A DNA stretch of 64,000 nt from Persicaria tinctoria. Lineage: Eukaryota > Streptophyta > Magnoliopsida > Caryophyllales > Polygonaceae. Below are positions 52,879 through 64,000 of the stretch, piece after piece. The stretch covers positions 47,227,245-47,291,244 of the forward strand of contig JBANSL010000017.1 in the NCBI GenBank assembly GCA_037127255.1. Direction: 5' to 3'. Within the stretch, counting starts at the first letter, position 1, and each line of letters opens with the position of its first letter. Under the pieces are notes generated by a model. The model was not told the DNA's origin. It did no database searches and saw only the letters and a list, made by a program, of their open reading frames with translations. The position numbers and the translations under genes were made by a program.

Positions 52879-54259
52879 TAAATTAAGTGTAGGGGAGGGA
52901 ACACTTCCATGTTTGCATTTAGGTTGCATTGTATATATATATTTCTTTCTTATTTTTGCATTTCATGGTTATTATTCTTAGTCTTGCATATAAAAAAAAA
53001 ATCATATAAAAAGAAAAAAAAATTCAACATGCATGACATTTTAGATTTAGGATCTATCGGATAACCCCATCTTTACCACTTGTCTTATATTTGCTTATTC
53101 TTAATCCGATTACAAGTTCCATGATATGCTTGAATTGTTGATCCTCGTCTAGTTTATTTGATCTATTGGAGCATGAGATAATGGATTGATTGAGCATGTA
53201 TAACTCTTACATTTTAGGTGGCATTGAAATCCAACAAAAATTTACCTTGTGAGTTTTTGTTAGCCTTTTTGGGACTATGCTTTATGGTTGTCCTCTTTGC
53301 TTCTTGTGTGTGATACTCTCCAATGTGACTACCTCTGAGAATTGAGATTGATATCCATGTCAAGGCCGTATATTTTGATTATTACTTGTGATTTTCATAT
53401 GATTGAGGCAATACTTTGTTAGCCATATCTTACTTTGTATCTACCCTTACATACTATCCTTTGGTTGAAGCCAAATTTGAGCCTTTTAGCCCATTTTTTT
53501 TAGCCCCACAAAATGTCTTTTAGCCGATTTTAGCCTTACCCTATCCGGGAATTAGGGAGAAGATTGGTGAAAATGTGTATTAGTTGAGTGTTTTGATCAT
53601 TTGAAAGTTATGTATGGGTGATTTATTCTTTTTGAGCTTCATATGGATGATTATTGTGCTTAACACTCGGGGCCTAAGGAGGATAAAATTCACTTAGGAG
53701 TAAAAGTCGAGGAAAAATCATAAAAGAAAAAAAAATCAAGAAAAAAGAAGAAGAAAAATCATTGAAAAATCAAGAGAGAAAAGAATTAAAAAAGAGTGAG
53801 TTGGTTAACAAGAGGTGTGCTTAAGTTTTTATTTGTGGATGGAGTTAAAGTTTGAATTCTTTTGGTTGAAGAAATGTTTGGTTGTGAGTGTTTTTCCGGT
53901 TGTAGTTGAGATCTCTTTTTCCCGGATTTTTAGCACCACAAAGCCTAAATCTTTCCCTACCTTGATTTTCTTACCGAGCCCCACTACAATCCTTGCAAGA
54001 CCTCATGATGATTATTGCTTGTAATGTCACTCACGGTGGACATTTTGATGTGGATTTCAATTTTCATTTTGATGTGGATTTCAATTTTTATATACCCGGT
54101 GAGGTTGGATTGAAATGTGCCTAAGCTTTTGAGTTGTCCAAATACATGTGATGATGTTGATTATTGTCTTGTGTCTCCTACTTGATTTTGGATTTAATCG
54201 TTGACAAGGTGAATGCATGAAGAGTGTGTCTGTGGGATGTTTGATTGGATTGGTTTTGT

Positions 54260-54277
54260 TTTCTTGAGGACAAGAAA
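54260..54277 (+). promoter_or_regulatory. Pre-LTR RGGA hairpin, H
   Basis: TTTCTTG / CAAGAAA, loop AGGA, 20 nt before the 3' LTR. Confidence 0.74.
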
Positions 54278-54297
54278 GGTTTAAGTGTGGGGGAGTT

Positions 54298-55780
54298 TGA
54301 TAAGACATATTTAAGTAGTGTTAATATAGGCATTTAGATGTGTTTAGGTAGGGTAAAATGCATGAGTTTAAAGTAGTTTTCATGTTTTCATTATTTGTCA
54401 ATTAGAGTCGGAATCTACAAGTTTTGTGCATGATTTCAGGTGATTGCAAAGAGGTGAAGCTAAGCTCGAGCTAATGCTCAAAGATTGGACGAAAATAGAA
54501 GAGAACGAGAGCCGAAGAGAGGAGCTAAACATACAATTGATTGGAGCTGTCCAGGTTGGCGACGCTGCACTAAAACGAGTCGTTTGAAAGATGTAGTTAT
54601 CGGATCGGGGCGTACTTATACTTGTTGGAAAGAGGATTCGAAGACCTACAACTTTAGTGTTTACGACTTTTCCAAATTCAGCCTTGAAAACAGAGAAAAC
54701 GGGACGTCAATATGGATGTTGTAAGAAACTCGGGTGGAGCAAGTAGAACTCGGCCGAGTTATGTGGTGGAGAGCCCGAGTTTTGTCTCGATTGCAAGAGA
54801 GAGCCGTTACACAGAAGGATGTGAATTTTCTTTTAATTATTAATTTAATTTGGAACAAAAGTGGGAAGATGAAACGTTGTTTTTCTGAAAAGAAGAAGGA
54901 AAGCTTTTGTTTTGAGTTATGAGCATGGAACGAACAGGTTTTGTACGAAGAACCATGGGAGACTTTTGTTTTTATTTCTTTTCAACAATAAACAACTAAA
55001 TTCCTTTGCTTGGGGAGATTAATCGAAGCTTCAGGGTTTTTATTTCATTGTGAGATTTCCGTTCTTAATACTCTTTGTTGAATATTATCAATTCTTTGCT
55101 TAGATTGTTTAGGGTTTTCGTGAATTTCCGTTAGTCTGATCAACTGATGCCTCTTCATGATAATCTATAGCTAGATATAGGTAATTTCTGGTTGAGTTAT
55201 CTATGTTCTTGAGTAGCAAAGTATAAATCTCTGAAACTGGTTGATTTAGGGATTTGTATAAAGAATTGATTTACAATTGATGCAATAACTGGTTGTGCGC
55301 GTCGATTGTCTTTGTTGATTTCCTTTAAGTTTAATCGATTATTGAATTGAATCTTGATAGTTTCAAGATTGTTTGATAATTAGGGTTTTCAGGGTCTGGT
55401 TGTCCTGTTAACTAGATTTGATAAGGAATTGGATTCAAAAGACCTAGTCTTTCCACAACAAAGTATTCAAGAGGAAGTTATCTATCTGATTTCTATGATC
55501 AATGAACAAACCTGATTGCTGAGATTGATTGACCTGAGCTATTCTCTAATATTTGTTCACTTAATCTGTTTTACTTTATTGTTTTGCTTGCTATAGTTTC
55601 TTAGCTAGTTAGTTCAAACCATCAAAAATCCCCCCTTTATTTCTTGTTCTTGTTGACACACTCTGATTTGCATACGAATCATAGACTCTCTGTGGGATCG
55701 ACCTGTGCTTGCCAAACTACATTAGTTAGGTTAGTCGGATTTATTTGATAGGATTTAAGGCGACTGAAAATCCTCTGTCA
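54298..55780 (+). repeat. 3' LTR of H
   Basis: 1483 bp, TGATAAGACATA to CTCTGTCA, followed by CTCCA. Confidence 0.94.
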
Positions 55781-55785
55781 CTCCA

Positions 55786-56754
55786 CAAAATTATCCAAGC
55801 CATATTATGTAAGCCTTTCTACCTTTTCGGGAAATTGGTCTGATTTTATTGAATGGTTGTGATGATGAAGTGGCAAAAAGCCAAGTATGGGGTGGGGATC
55901 ATTGGTGTCATGTGTTTAATTTATTCTGCCTTGAATGATTTATGCGATGTTGCAGAAATTCCTTGGGATAGGAGGAGGATAAAATTCACTCCTGGGCAAA
56001 AGTCAAGAAGAAAAAAATACGATTAGTAACCGATCCTGCTTGTGGAGGATAAAATTCACACAAGGAGGAAAATATATAGGTGAGGTGGCTGAGACACTTA
56101 GTAATAGGGTGCATTTATCACAAATGTTTTTATTCGTGCAAAACAGTGTTGACGCTAGAGAGAAAAGAAAAGAGTGAAAAATGGAAAGAAAATGGTTGAT
56201 TGAAGTCTGAAGTGCTTAATTGAGATTGCATTATTTGTGATGGAGTTATGTGTGATTTGGTTTGGTTTGTGAAGTTGTTGGCATTGGTGTTTTACCGGCT
56301 GCTCTTTAGCATGCCTTCTTCCCGGATTTTTGCATCACATAGCCTAAATATTTCCATACCTTATTTTCCTTTACCTTAGCCCCATTACAACCCTTATAAA
56401 AGTCCTCATGATTTTTGTTGTATGCGTGTTCTCAAGCGGTGGAGATGTAGAACGTTGGGCAAGCCTATGGTATAGATAAGTGCAATTGTTGAGATCGAGT
56501 GTAAATTTCATTCCTTAAACATGTATAAGTGAGAGTGATTCACATAAAATATCCTTGTGAGGTTTGGGGACTCTTGATTGTTTTGTCTTCGGTAATGAGG
56601 AAACATGCAATGATGGCACTTGTCTTGAGATTTTGATTGCATTATTATTATCGAAAGGGCTTGAATAAGTTGAGGCAAATATTCTATCTTGCACTTGTGA
56701 TTTGATCTAATTAGTTTTGCTTGGGGACAAGCAATGTCTAAGTATGGGGTATTT
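55786..56754 (+). other. I 3' non-coding tail after H
   Basis: 969 bp, same content as 44402-45370: two 14-nt-loop hairpins (55969-55994, 56039-56064), the conserved block (56319-56393) and the RGGA hairpin (56717-56734) with PPT. No gene. Confidence 0.85.
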
Positions 56755-58476
56755 TGATATCATCATATTCTACATACTATAGGTAATAGTTTATAGTCAT
56801 TTTTAAGTCATTTGTATATGGTTTGCATGTCTTTTATATAGGTCTTGGTTTAGTTTCTATAATAGATGTCTACACTCGTGTTACATTTGTTTTCAGGGGA
56901 TTTGGAGCTTGTTCGATGTCAATTTGGAATCACGATGGAATAAGATTCATTGAAGCCAAGTTTGAGATGTTCATGGACGCCGAAAGAGTCTTGCATAGTG
57001 GTCTCAAGTGCTAGAAATCAAGCTAAGAAGAGCCCATTGTCGAACCGACATATTTTGGACAATTCCTGCTTGGCGACGTCTCAGTAAAATGAGTCGTTTG
57101 AGCTCCACAAAATTCGTATCGAGACATTCTATAGCTTGTTAGAAAGCTGATTCAAATACCTACAACTTTCATGTTGAGCAGTTATGCAAATTCGGCCTGC
57201 AAAATGGAGGAATCGAGCCAAGAAGGTGACGCTGAGTCAAAGTATCGACCCGGAACTTTCACATATCGACTCGTTACCCATATGTATCGACTCGATACCT
57301 TCACATTCCGAGCCAAATTGCTTTAGTATCCATGTATCGACTCAATACTCTGAAGTATCAACTCGATTGTCTGAAGTATCGACTCGATACTTGCCTTTCC
57401 GCGTTACTACTTCGGGATTTTTTTTATGAGGTTTTATATTCTGTTAAACGACTTTTTATTATATTTTATTATTATTTTAGGATTATTTTCATATTTTTCT
57501 GAATAGAATATAGATATAGAATTAGGGTTAGAGAAAGGATGGTCAATTTTCACGTCAAAAACGATAGTTGCAGACATTGAGAGTTTAGACTCTTTGAGAG
57601 ATTTCCTCTTGAAGGTTTCTTTTGCTGGATTTAAGAAGACGTTTTGTTAATCTAGTTGATATTCTTTCATCAAGAATTCTTTGATTGTGTCTGAATCTAT
57701 GTGTGGCTAATTTCCCTGTTCTGGGGTCGGGGTGATCCAAACGATGCTGAGATAGACATGTGCGTGATAATTGCCTGAATGAATTCTATTATTTGTTTGA
57801 TTCGATCCATGAGTGTTTAATCCGATTAATTCCATGATTGATTGAAATCCTTTTGATATTAACCACGCGCCAGCTGTGAATTGAGATTGGATACATAGAC
57901 AAAGTTGTTGGAAAACATGGATTGAACTTGAGAATTGTTTATGAGCAATCTATTTAATTCTCTTGAGGATATTAAACTATCGTAGACAACTTAGGTTTGA
58001 ATTGATTATGCAGATCGCGCATGCGATTGTTTGATTGATTTGCTCGTTAGGGTCTAAGTGCTTAATGAGTCAAATTTGATTGATTAATCTACAACAAGCG
58101 CAAGCTGAGTGATAATTGAACGAAATGGACATAGTTATTGCGAGATGCGTAGGCTGAGCGATGATGAATTTAGATAGTTTACCTTCAAATATATCTTTTC
58201 AATTCGTTCAGGCATGAAAATTATATAGTCTATCGAAGATGCATTGTTGTGGTGAACCTTGACTCTAGAATGTTTCGCATCATATATTTACAAACATTTG
58301 CAATTTGTCATTTTTCTTCTTCTTATTTTCTTATTCCATCAAAAATCACTTCTCTTATTTGGCTTAGTAAACTAGTTGAGGTTCTGCAATTGGTATTCAC
58401 ACAGTCCCTGAGATTCGACACTCGATTACTACAATTGACACTGTACGCTTGCGGGGTGTTGGTTTTAGACCGATCA
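56755..58476 (+). repeat. I LTR2, shared by two units
   Basis: 1722 bp, the complete form. U3 block near 57115-57172. About six RTATCGACTCGATAC-type units (57238-57395), some mutated. It contains the 84-bp segment missing in LTR1. Confidence 0.93.
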
Positions 58477-58482
58477 AGTTTT

Positions 58483-58500
58483 TGGCGCCGTTGCCGGGGA
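58483..58500 (+). other. PBS, tRNA-Asp, perfect (I, second full unit)
   Basis: TGGCGCCGTTGCCGGGGA, 18 of 18. Confidence 0.93.
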
Positions 58501-58598
58501 CTGTCGATAATATCAATTGTGTAACAACAATTAGTTTTCTAAGTCTTTTGTTATTTTTGATTTTTTTTTCTTTTTTTTTTCCAGGTGCTCTTTAAAAG

Positions 58599-59600
58599 AT
58601 GAACCAATACCCTTTTTGTGAATATTGTCAAAGATGGGGTCATCCGACTTGCGTTCCCTATTGTTATTATTGTGGTTTGTAGGGTCACCCAACCTGCAAA
58701 TCTAAAACTAATGAGGAGCAGACTTTAAGGCAACGTCTGACCAACCAAAATACTTATCAGACAGCATGTGAGCCATTTTGTGAGTTTTGCAAGATTTATG
58801 GGCATTTTCAACAAGATTGCCAGTCAAAGAAAAATGCAGAGCAAATGTGCAAGCAAATGCTCGCGCTCCAAAGTGCAAGAGAGGCAAGGTTTGATATGCT
58901 TGAGTCTCAAATAGCTCAACTATCTACGGGTTTTCAGGCATTACCAGAGGCTCCCAGTAGCCAGGAAGAGGTCAGTGGTTCTTACGATTACATTGACACA
59001 TCAGTTGAGATAGAAAATCATGTAGATGAGCTGCATGAACCGGAATTTGAAAAGCCTGAGGACGATGAGGAACTCGTTGACTCTGAAGTATGGGATTCAA
59101 TAATGGAGCGCTATCTTTCAAGGGTTGATGCGCTTAAAACAAAGGAGTCCACAAAAGAAGAGAATGAAATGGTTGTTCATGAAGATTATTCATTCGCGGA
59201 ACATCACGACTACCCATCAGCAGATAATACAAATTATCCATCACCCTTGCCCATCTCTCCAGTGGTGACGCAAGAACACAAGGAACAACAATTTGGGGCA
59301 TTTACAGGGATGCTTGCAAAGTGGCACATGGATGACCCACAAACAGAAATCTTCACTGATGCACCACATTGTTTCAAGTTGCAAGAAGTACATGTGATTG
59401 TGCGTATACCTGACATACCATCGCGCACAAAACCCTAGGAGGGAATCCAATTGTTTGAAGATGTTGGTACTGATGGAAGCAAAAAGGGAACAAGAGTTAA
59501 GAAAAGGAAGAGAAGCACATACTTTGAGAGCAAGTGCATCAAACGATCAATGTTTTGTTGCTCGAAAAGGACTCTACTAGATGGATGGAGAGAACCATGA
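58599..59600 (+). pseudogene. Zinc-knuckle ORF of element I, second copy (two internal stops)
   Basis: Same 334-codon frame as 47095-48096. The third knuckle is complete (CEFCKIYGHFQQDC), but the second has TAG for Trp (about 58681), and CAG to TAG ends the frame after RTKP (59436-59438). All three stops in the two copies fit C to T or G to A changes. The rest (helical segment, acidic middle, basic end) is nearly identical to the first copy. Confidence 0.76.
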
Positions 59601-61362
59601 ACCGTTCACTTCGGGAGGTTCAAACGCTTTCGAAAGTGCTGAAAGGTCCAACTAATGATCAATAAAGAAGTGGTTCTTGGGAGGCAACCCAAGGTTAGTT
59701 TTCTCTCGCTTTTCTATTTATTACTTTCATACATTTGCATATAGTTAGGGTAGTACCTCTTGGTTGAGTTCTACATTGGGGACAATGTAGGGTTTAAGTA
59801 TGGGGTATAGTCATATTCATTCCTTATATTTTTATGTTTTGCATATGAAATATTAGAAAAATTCAAAAAAAAAATTAGAAAATGTCATAAAATTAAAAAA
59901 ATTGCATCTTTGTCTCATGTATGTTTTAGTTTGAGTCTTTTATTTGGAGTCTATGGAAGTGTTTTATTGATTGATTATATCCCAAAAATTTCATAATAGC
60001 GACAATGATGGGATCGTTTCCTACGATGCTAACATTCACCTTGTAGTTATATGTCATTATCTTTTTGATAAATTGCCTAGCATGGAGTTATTTGTTAAGA
60101 TAAGCATGATTGAGTCCCTAAACAAAAGCCTTGTAAGATTTGAGCCTAAATGACTAAAATGTATATGGGTCATCTCATTCTTTTTAATGTGTGACACTCA
60201 CTTTTGTTGCTATCTTCAGAACTTGCTTTCTACTCTTATTTGATGCTGCATTAAATGATTTGTGTACATGACATTAAAATGATTGAGGCATTGATTTCAT
60301 TAGACATTTTTTTTTCCTCTCTTTACCTACCTTTTACATGATCCCTCTGCTTTCAACCCCTTTGAGCCTATAATCTATTCTTTGGATGCTCCACAAAATT
60401 ATCCAAGCCATATTATGTAATCCTTTCTACCTATTCGGGAAATTGGTCTGATTTTATTGAATGGTTATGATGATGAAGTGGCAAAAAGCCAAGTATGGGG
60501 TGGAGATCATTGGTGTCATGTGTTTAATTTATTCTGCCTTGAATGATTTATGCGATGTTGCAGAAATTCCTTGGGATAGGAGGAGGATAAAATTAACTCC
60601 TGGGCAAAAGTCAAGAAGAAAAAAATACGGTTAGTAACCGATCCTGCTTCTGGAGGATAAAATTCACACAAGGAGGAAAATATATAGGTGAGGTGGCTGA
60701 GACACTTAGTAACAAGGTGCATTCATCACAAATGTTTGTATTCGCACAAAACAGTGTTAAAGCTAGAGAGAAAAGAAAAGAGTGAAAAAAGGAAAGAAAA
60801 TGGTTGATTGAAGTCTGAAGTGCTTAATTGAGATTGCATTATTTGTGATGGAGTTATGTGTGATTTGGTTTGGTTTGTGAAGTTGTTGGCATTGGTGTTT
60901 TACTGGATGCTCTTTAGCATGCCTTCTTCCCGGTTTTTTGCATCACATAGCCTAAATATTTCCATACCTTATTTTCCTTTACCTTAGCCCCATTACAACC
61001 CTTATAAAAGTCCTCATGATTTTTGTTGTATGCATGATCCCAAGCGGTGGAGATGTAGAACGTTGGGCAAGCCTATGGTATAGATAAGCGCAATTGTTGA
61101 GATCGAGCGTAAATTTCATTCCTTAAACACGTATGAGTGAGAATGATTCACATAAAATATCCTTGTGAGGTTTGGGGACTCTTGATTGTTTTGTCTTCGG
61201 TAATGAGGAAACATGCGATGATGGCACTTGTCTTGATATTTTGATTACATTATTATGATCGAAAGGGCTTGAATAAGTTGAGGCAAATATTCTATCTTGC
61301 ACTTGTGATTTGATCTAATTAGTTTTGCTTGGGGACAAACAATGTCTAAGTATGGGGTATTT
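59601..61362 (+). other. I 3' non-coding region, H-free unit
   Basis: 1.76 kb without a gene. Post-stop hairpins (59645-59660, 59676-59693), internal RGGA hairpin (59771-59790), A-tracts, the empty H site CTCCA (60389-60393), 14-nt-loop hairpins (60577-60602, 60647-60672, each with one change), the conserved block (60927-61001) and the RGGA hairpin (61325-61342). Confidence 0.83.
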
Positions 61363-63057
61363 TGATATCATCATATTCTACATACTATAGGTAATAGTTT
61401 ATAGTCATTTTAAGTCATTTTTATATGGTTTGCATGTGTTTTATATAGGTTTTGGTTTAGTTTCTAGAATAGATGTCTACACTCGTGTTCCATTTGTTTT
61501 CAGGGGATTTGGAGCTTGTTCGATGTCAATTTGGAATCATGATGGAATAAGATTCATAGAAGACAAGTTTGAGATGTTCATGGACGCCGAAAGAGTCTTG
61601 CATAGTGGTCTCAAGTGCTAGAAATCAAGCTAAGAAGAGCCCATTGTCGAACCGACATATTTTGGACAATTCCTGCTTGGTGACGTCTCAGTAAAATGAG
61701 TCGTTTGAGCTCCACAAAATTCGGATCGAGACGTTCTATAGCTTGTTGAAAATCTGATATAAATACCTACAACTTTCATGTTGAGAACTTTTGCAAATTC
61801 GGCCTGCAAAATGGAGGAATCGAGCCAAGATGTTGACGATGTGTCAACGTATCGACCCGGAACTTTCACATATCGACTCGATACACATATGTAGCGACTC
61901 GATACCTTCACATTCCGAGCCAAATTGCTTTACAGTAGCCAAGTACCGACTCGATACTCTTAAGTATCGACTCGATACTTGCCTTTCCGCGTTACTACTT
62001 CGGGATTTTTTTTATCAGGTTTTATATTCTGTTAAACGACTTTTTATTATATTTTATTATTATTTTAGGATTATTTTCATATTTTTCTGAAAAGAATATA
62101 GATAGAGAATTAGGGTTAGAGAAAGGATGGCCAATTTTCACGTCAAAAACGATTGTTGCAGACATTGAGAGTTTTAGACTCTTTGAGAGATTTCCTCTTG
62201 AAGGTTTGTTTTGCTGGATTTAAGAATACGTTTTGTTAATCTAGTTTGATATTCTTTCATTAAGAATTCTTTGATTGTGTCTGAATCTATGTCTGGCTAA
62301 TTTCCCTGTTCTGGTGTCGGGGTGATCACAACGATGCTGAGATAGACATGTGCGTGATGATTGCCTGAATGAATTCTATTATTTGTTTGATTCGATCCAT
62401 GAGTGTTTAATCCGATTAATTCCATGATTGATTGAAATCCTTTTGATATTCAACACGCGCCAGGTTTGAATTGAGATTGGATACATAGACAAAGTTGTTG
62501 GAAAACATGGATTGAACTTGAGAATTGTTTATGAGCAATCTATTTAATTCTCTTGAGGATATTAAACTATCGTAGACAACCTAGGTTTGAATTGATTATG
62601 CGGATCGCGCATGCGATTGTTTGATTGATTTGCTCGCTAGGGTCTAAGTGCTTAATGAGTCCAATTTGATTGATTAATCTACAACAAGCGCAAGCTGAGT
62701 GATAATTGAGCGAAATGGACATAGTTATTGCGAGATGCGTAGGCTGAGCGATGATGAATTTAGATAGTTTACCTTCAAATATATCTTTTCAATTCGTTCA
62801 GGCATGAAAATTATATAGTCTATCGAAGATGCATTGTTGTGGTGAACCTCGACTCTAGAATGTTTCGCATCATCTATTTACAAACATTTGCAATTTGTCA
62901 TTTTTCTTCTTCTTATTTTCTCATTCCCTCAAAAATCACTTCTCTTATTTGGCTTAGTAAACTAGTTGAGGTTCTGCAATTGGTATTCACACAGTCCCTG
63001 AGATTCGACACTCGATTACTACAATTGACACCGTACGCTTGCGGGGTGTTGGTTTTA
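61363..63057 (+). repeat. I LTR3, last ~9 bp missing
   Basis: Collinear with LTR2 from TGATATCATC to GGTGTTGGTTTTA, then the sequence changes to the minus-strand Tat gag. About five palindrome units (61848-61982). Confidence 0.9.
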
Positions 63058-63912
63058 CACATCATCCCGTTATTTTCAGTCCACAATATGAGTATATAGT
63101 GCAATATGATTAATCGGATCGGACTTTCCGTCGTACAACTCAAAGATGGGAGAAGTGAACTTATCTGGGGTGGCGTTGACGCCGAATTTCGCGGGTGAAT
63201 GGAGTGGAGGTCATCTGACTCAGTTTATACTCTGCCTGCTCTTGCACCGTAACCAAAGACTCCCCCTGGTTCGAGAAGAGTTTAAACAACCGCTCTTCTG
63301 CTCACGACAATCGGTCTCGTCTATCCTGATGGCCTACGACAGGCTGTAGGTCGTCGCTCTAGACCTCGCGACGCTGCCGGGCCTCGCGCTCAGGGGATCT
63401 CATGTGGACTACTCTCTTCCCCCTCCGCGACCGACGCTCTCGAGACCTATCCCGATGACGCTGGCCCTTTGGCGACCTTCCTCGCTCCTGGCGATCTCGT
63501 CTTGCAGCTATGGGATGTACGGCGCAGTGCTGCCCCTATTTATGATGAGACGAAAGTGGAATACTCTCGTCGTACCGCTCGTCCTCAATCGTCCGGCAAA
63601 CTTGATAACGATCATGGCGGAATTCGTTGCAGGTCTCGCGTCCTTGCCCTCGCGACTCTTCTCTTGCTGTCGTCCAGTCTTGAGATGTGAATTCAACGAC
63701 GCTAGCGATTTTGTCCCTGTATGCCTCCAGGCCATCCATAGGACGCTTACCCAACGATCTCTCCTGTCGCTCGCACTGTTGTCGGAGCGCAGCAACCTCG
63801 TCTTGCGCCGCCTGCAACTGACGGCTCCTTTCCACCATTTCTTCCTCGAGCTCTGCCTCTCGAGTAAACTCGCCACCTGGTCGCTCGTTCGGCACCTCCG
63901 ACTCCACCATGT
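63058..63912 (-). pseudogene. Tat-lineage gag, 5' part, broken
   Basis: On the minus strand the frame starts at 63910 (MVESEVPNE) with a charged helical region rich in Glu, Gln and Arg (about residues 15-60), stops after SSHHK (63536), and continues in other frames as an Arg-rich stretch. Near 63175-63060 the capsid segment FELYDGKSDPINHI and ALYTHIVD is readable, with stops right after it. It ends abruptly at 63058 where I LTR3 abuts. The rest of gag is missing. Lineage call from the PBS and the YDGKSDP motif typical of Tat gag. Confidence 0.75.
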
Positions 63913-63925
63913 GTACTTGTATTCT

Positions 63926-63943
63926 TTCCCACAGACGGCGCCA
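63926..63943 (-). other. PBS of Tat-type element
   Basis: On the minus strand TGGCGCCGTCTGTGGGAA. It shares TGGCGCCGT with the tRNA-Asp type, then differs in the way usual for Tat elements. Confidence 0.75.
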
Positions 63944-63946
63944 AAT

Positions 63947-64000
63947 TGTGAGCGTATTTCTGCGCTCAGAATGCTCTAACGAACGATGAGGGAGCGGAGG
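63947..64000 (-). repeat. End of a Tat-type 5' LTR (partial)
   Basis: The minus-strand LTR end ...GCTCACA lies just before the PBS; the rest is outside the window. Extent inferred from the PBS position only. Confidence 0.55.

Larger units (their letters stand above)
51584..54297 (+). other. 3' non-coding region of H
   Basis: 2.7 kb. Hairpins just after the stop (51603-51622, 51637-51654), ACTCGG-type palindromes (51795-51910), A-tracts, a GC-rich gene-like block (51975-52290) followed by an intron-like AT-rich stretch, the internal RGGA hairpin (52861-52878), A-tracts (52990-53025), CCCCACAAAATG (53504), the 14-nt-loop hairpin (53673-53698), the conserved block (53919-53992) and the pre-LTR hairpin (54260-54277). 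I see no credible gene. Confidence 0.78.
48887..55780 (+). mobile_element. Element H, complete: Athila-like non-autonomous element
   Basis: 6894 bp with two 1483-bp LTRs (TGATAAGACATA to CTCTGTCA), a perfect 18-nt tRNA-Asp PBS, one ORF of 361 codons, a 2.7-kb non-coding region and a PPT. Inserted into the 3' non-coding region of I with a CTCCA duplication. No protease, RT or integrase. LTRs nearly identical by eye. Confidence 0.93.
44397..63057 (+). mobile_element. Tandem array of Athila-like element I with H nested inside
   Basis: Order: I 3' tail, LTR1 (45371-46967), internal with H (46968-56754), LTR2 (56755-58476), internal without H (58477-61362), LTR3 (61363-63057). Neighbouring units share one LTR. 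Removing H and one CTCCA leaves 2888 bp of internal sequence in the first full unit, against 2886 bp in the second. No pol is present. LTRs start TGATATCATC and end ACCGATCA. LTR3 lacks its last ~9 bp where the Tat gag fragment begins. Confidence 0.9.

Noticed and set aside
63538..63979. 191-codon plus-strand frame at the right edge
   Set aside because: It is the antisense shadow of the minus-strand Tat gag, which has the PBS and capsid motif in the proper order.

Overview
This window is plant nuclear repeat DNA, almost certainly heterochromatic (Athila-type elements favour pericentromeres). Essentially all 64 kb is explained by nested LTR retrotransposons of the Ty3/gypsy group. I found no convincing host gene, no tRNA or rRNA gene and no CRISPR array. 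The plant assignment rests on Tat/Athila and chromovirus lineages, which are plant-typical, and on primer-binding sites (PBS) matching the 3' ends of plant tRNA-Asp and tRNA-iMet. I cannot name the species.

Layout. (1) 1-3800, minus strand: decayed pol of a Tat-lineage element (protease, RT, archaeal-type RNase H, integrase). (2) 3802-10271: element B, an Athila-like gag-pro element without RT or integrase, whose 3' end is lost. (3) 10272-42262: element E, a Reina-like chromovirus inserted in the 3' region of B. E was itself hit three times: solo LTR F (10519-13575) and the full-length gag-pro element C (13776-22614), both in its 5' LTR, and the 11.2-kb non-coding element G (27839-39066) in its RT/RNase H. 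Removing F and C with their target duplications gives a 5' LTR of exactly 1290 bp, the length of E's intact 3' LTR (40673-41962). (4) 42263-63057: a tandem array of Athila-like element I. Its units share LTRs; two units carry element H at the same site (target duplication CTCCA) and one unit has that site empty. (5) 63058-64000, minus strand: PBS and 5' gag of a Tat element, plausibly the other half of the element at the left edge.

How the parts work. None of the Athila-like elements here (B, C, H, I) encodes RT or integrase. They carry only gag-pro (B, C), a small zinc-knuckle ORF (I) or an acidic ORF of unknown function (H), so they must rely on enzymes supplied in trans. What they keep is cis-acting structure: LTRs, PBS, polypurine tracts, and a 3' non-coding region rich in ordered inverted repeats.

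Main new observation. A short hairpin with an RGGA tetraloop (R = A or G) closed by a G-C pair lies 18-20 nt upstream of the 3' LTR in every family whose 3' end is visible (C, E, G, H, I). The stem sequences differ between families but stay complementary. B, C, H and I carry a second copy downstream of the coding region, again followed by a polypurine-like AAGTRTGGGG-type sequence. H and I also share a hairpin with an invariant 14-nt loop on different stems. In the LTRs, three families place a cluster of family-specific CpG palindromes just after a shared ~60-bp block, which is inverted in C relative to H and I. All comparisons were made by eye on this sequence.
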